NCBI GenBank assembly: GCA_903844385.1
Contig: CAIMTJ010000067.1
Coordinates: forward strand, 1-64,000
Length of the DNA stretch: 64,000 bases
From: an uncultured Burkholderiales bacterium
Lineage (GTDB): Bacteria; Pseudomonadota; Gammaproteobacteria; Burkholderiales; Burkholderiaceae_C
Direction: 5' to 3'
This document shows positions 62,351-64,000 of this stretch, one piece after another. Every line of letters begins with the position of its first letter. Within the stretch, counting starts at the first letter, position 1. The position numbers and the translations under genes were made by a program. The notes beneath the pieces are model-generated. The model saw nothing but the letters and a program-made list of their open reading frames with translations, ran no database searches and was not told the DNA's origin.

Positions 62351-63009
62351 AACAACTCCATCACATCAAAAATCGAACCAAACCCCTACCCCCCCTCAGA
62401 GTGGGTATTGGTGGACCTGTGGGTTCGGGAAAGACCACCTTGCTAGAGATGCTGTGCAAAAACATGCGCGAGCGTTTTGATCTGGTGGCCATCACCAACG
62501 ACATCTACACCAAAGAAGACCAGCGCTTGCTCACCATCAGCGGCGCCTTGGATGCCGACAGAATTTTGGGTGTGGAGACTGGTGGATGCCCACATACCGC
62601 CATTCGAGAGGATGCCTCCATCAATCTGGAAGCCATTGACCGAATGCTGGTGAGCTTTCCCAATGCAGACATTGTGTTCATTGAAAGCGGAGGGGACAAT
62701 TTGGCCGCCACCTTCAGCCCAGAACTCAGTGACTTGACGCTTTATGTCATCGATGTGGCTGCAGGCGAAAAGATCCCTAGAAAAGGAGGACCTGGCATCA
62801 CCAAAAGCGATTTGCTCGTGATCAACAAAACCGATCTGGCACCCCACGTGGGTGCCAACCTCGACATCATGCGTGAGGACGCTCACCGCATGCGCAATCA
62901 CGCCAAGGGCCTCAAACCCTTTGTCTTCACGAACTTGAAAACTCTCACAGGTCTGCAAGAGGTGATCACTTTCATTGAAACTGAGGGACTCTTGAATCTG
63001 AACAAATGA
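62347..63009 (+). CDS. ureG: Urease accessory GTPase UreG
   Basis: [46 protein letters not shown]...[22 protein letters not shown]. Confidence 0.98.
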   Translation: MKQLHHIKNRTKPLPPLRVGIGGPVGSGKTTLLEMLCKNMRERFDLVAITNDIYTKEDQRLLTISGALDADRILGVETGGCPHTAIREDASINLEAIDRMLVSFPNADIVFIESGGDNLAATFSPELSDLTLYVIDVAAGEKIPRKGGPGITKSDLLVINKTDLAPHVGANLDIMREDAHRMRNHAKGLKPFVFTNLKTLTGLQEVITFIETEGLLNLNK

Positions 63010-63047
63010 TGATCAGTGGCTCGAATATGGTCCACTTTGAGATGGGG

Positions 63048-64000
63048 TCAGTCTGAAATTCGATGGATGAGCCCACTCACGCGTACGGTTTTTTTACCGA
63101 TGGCATATTCCAACAAGCCCGCTTTCGCTTGAACAATGGTGAGACAAGTTTTAGAGCGGGTGATGCCTGTGTAGAGCAACTCACGGCTGAGCGCTTGATC
63201 CATGTGCTGAGGCAAGACCAACAAGGCATGATCAAATTCAGAGCCTTGCGATTTGTGAATACTCATGGCGTAGGCGGTTTGAACACCATCGAGCCGATTG
63301 AGCGCCACACTTTGAACACCATCTGCGGCCAAGAAATACGCTTTCAATCGATGCTCAGTTGACTCACTACCAATCGAGGGCAACACCAATCCAACGTCGC
63401 CATTGGAGAGTTCGAGTTCGGGTTGATTTCGGGTGAGCATGATGGCTTTGCCGGCGTACCATGGACTTGAATCGTGAATGAAGCCGCGCGACTTGAGTGT
63501 CAACTCAATGGCAGCATTGATGGCCAGCACACCCAAGGGGCCTTCATTGACCGCACACAGGATTCTGAATTGATCAAAACACGTCAAGATGTCTTTGATG
63601 CAGGCCATCTGTTGATCGATCAATGCGGGGCGCTCGTCAAGCGAGCGCACAGCTGAATTGTTCAAAAGACCTGAAACAGATCGTTTGGAGTCGCTCACGA
63701 ACAATCCATCCTGATAAGCCAAGTCGATCAAATCCCAGTAGGTCTTGAAGTGGGGAGTGAGCTGAGCACCGACTGCGCAATTGAGCCGTCGACCGTTCAA
63801 TGCAATGCCCAAAATGGATTGGAGATCTTCACTGGTATTTAGCCCAACAGCCAGAGTTGAATCTGCGCTAATCACTTTAAGGGCCTCTTGAGCAGCACCG
63901 TCGTTAACAGCACTTGAGAGTTCCGCAATGGGTCCGCTAAAGCGGTGACTTCGCTGCAGTTTGACCATGTGGTCGCCAATCAGGTTCGAGCCCGAGGCGC
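63048..64000 (-). CDS. recD: Exodeoxyribonuclease V alpha subunit (RecD), C-terminal part; 5' end off-window
   Basis: LQRSHRFSGPIAELSSAVN...AYAMSIHKSQGSEFDHALLVLP...LLYTGITRSKTCLTIV. The frame stays open past the track's ATG (63968) to the window end (ASGSNLIGDHMVKLQ...). Confidence 0.92.
   Translation of the reverse strand, partial: ASGSNLIGDHMVKLQRSHRFSGPIAELSSAVNDGAAQEALKVISADSTLAVGLNTSEDLQSILGIALNGRRLNCAVGAQLTPHFKTYWDLIDLAYQDGLFVSDSKRSVSGLLNNSAVRSLDERPALIDQQMACIKDILTCFDQFRILCAVNEGPLGVLAINAAIELTLKSRGFIHDSSPWYAGKAIMLTRNQPELELSNGDVGLVLPSIGSESTEHRLKAYFLAADGVQSVALNRLDGVQTAYAMSIHKSQGSEFDHALLVLPQHMDQALSRELLYTGITRSKTCLTIVQAKAGLLEYAIGKKTVRVSGLIHRISD

Noticed and set aside
1-64000. CRISPR array, rRNA operon, IS element, prophage or toxin-antitoxin pair
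   Set aside because: No regularly spaced repeats, rRNA-like sequence, transposase or integrase-like ORF was recognised.

Overview
This 64 kb window looks like a chromosomal segment from a betaproteobacterium, probably Burkholderiales. That lineage is inferred from gene content, since no search could be run. Left edge (1-3.6 kb): AT-rich accessory DNA with an edge-truncated glycosyltransferase that the ORF track misses, plus an MFS gene, ending at a tRNA-Ser(GCU). Core block on the minus strand: lysC-tilS-accA-DNA glycosylase-cysS. Then: TPR protein, two cyclophilins, lpxH, a very long DUF349 protein, lytic transglycosylase, glyA, nrdR, a riboflavin block (ribD-ribE-ribB/BX-ribH-nusB), aminotransferase, ybgC-tolQRA, a Bug/FAD-monooxygenase/GlcG-like cluster, class II amidotransferase, MFS, aroC, CBS protein, YihY, a DUF2069-FAD oxidase fusion, thyA-folA, DUF4337 and xth. 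The right third is a nitrogen locus: ntrC-ntrB-glnA, a CinA/MoaB-type protein, urtEDCBA, and divergent ureABC-EFG, followed by a truncated recD. The strongest findings are: (i) a urtA/ureA intergenic region with two divergent, near-consensus sigma-54 promoters sharing two central NtrC-type dyads; (ii) a sigma-54 promoter plus NtrC dyad at glnA; (iii) no ureD in the urease cluster; (iv) an intrinsic hairpin between urtA and urtB; (v) a DUF2069-FAD oxidase single ORF; (vi) a RibBX-like degenerate GTP cyclohydrolase II domain; (vii) tolQRA without adjacent tolB-pal. No CRISPR array, rRNA, IS element or prophage was recognised. Nothing here is clearly a wholly new system.
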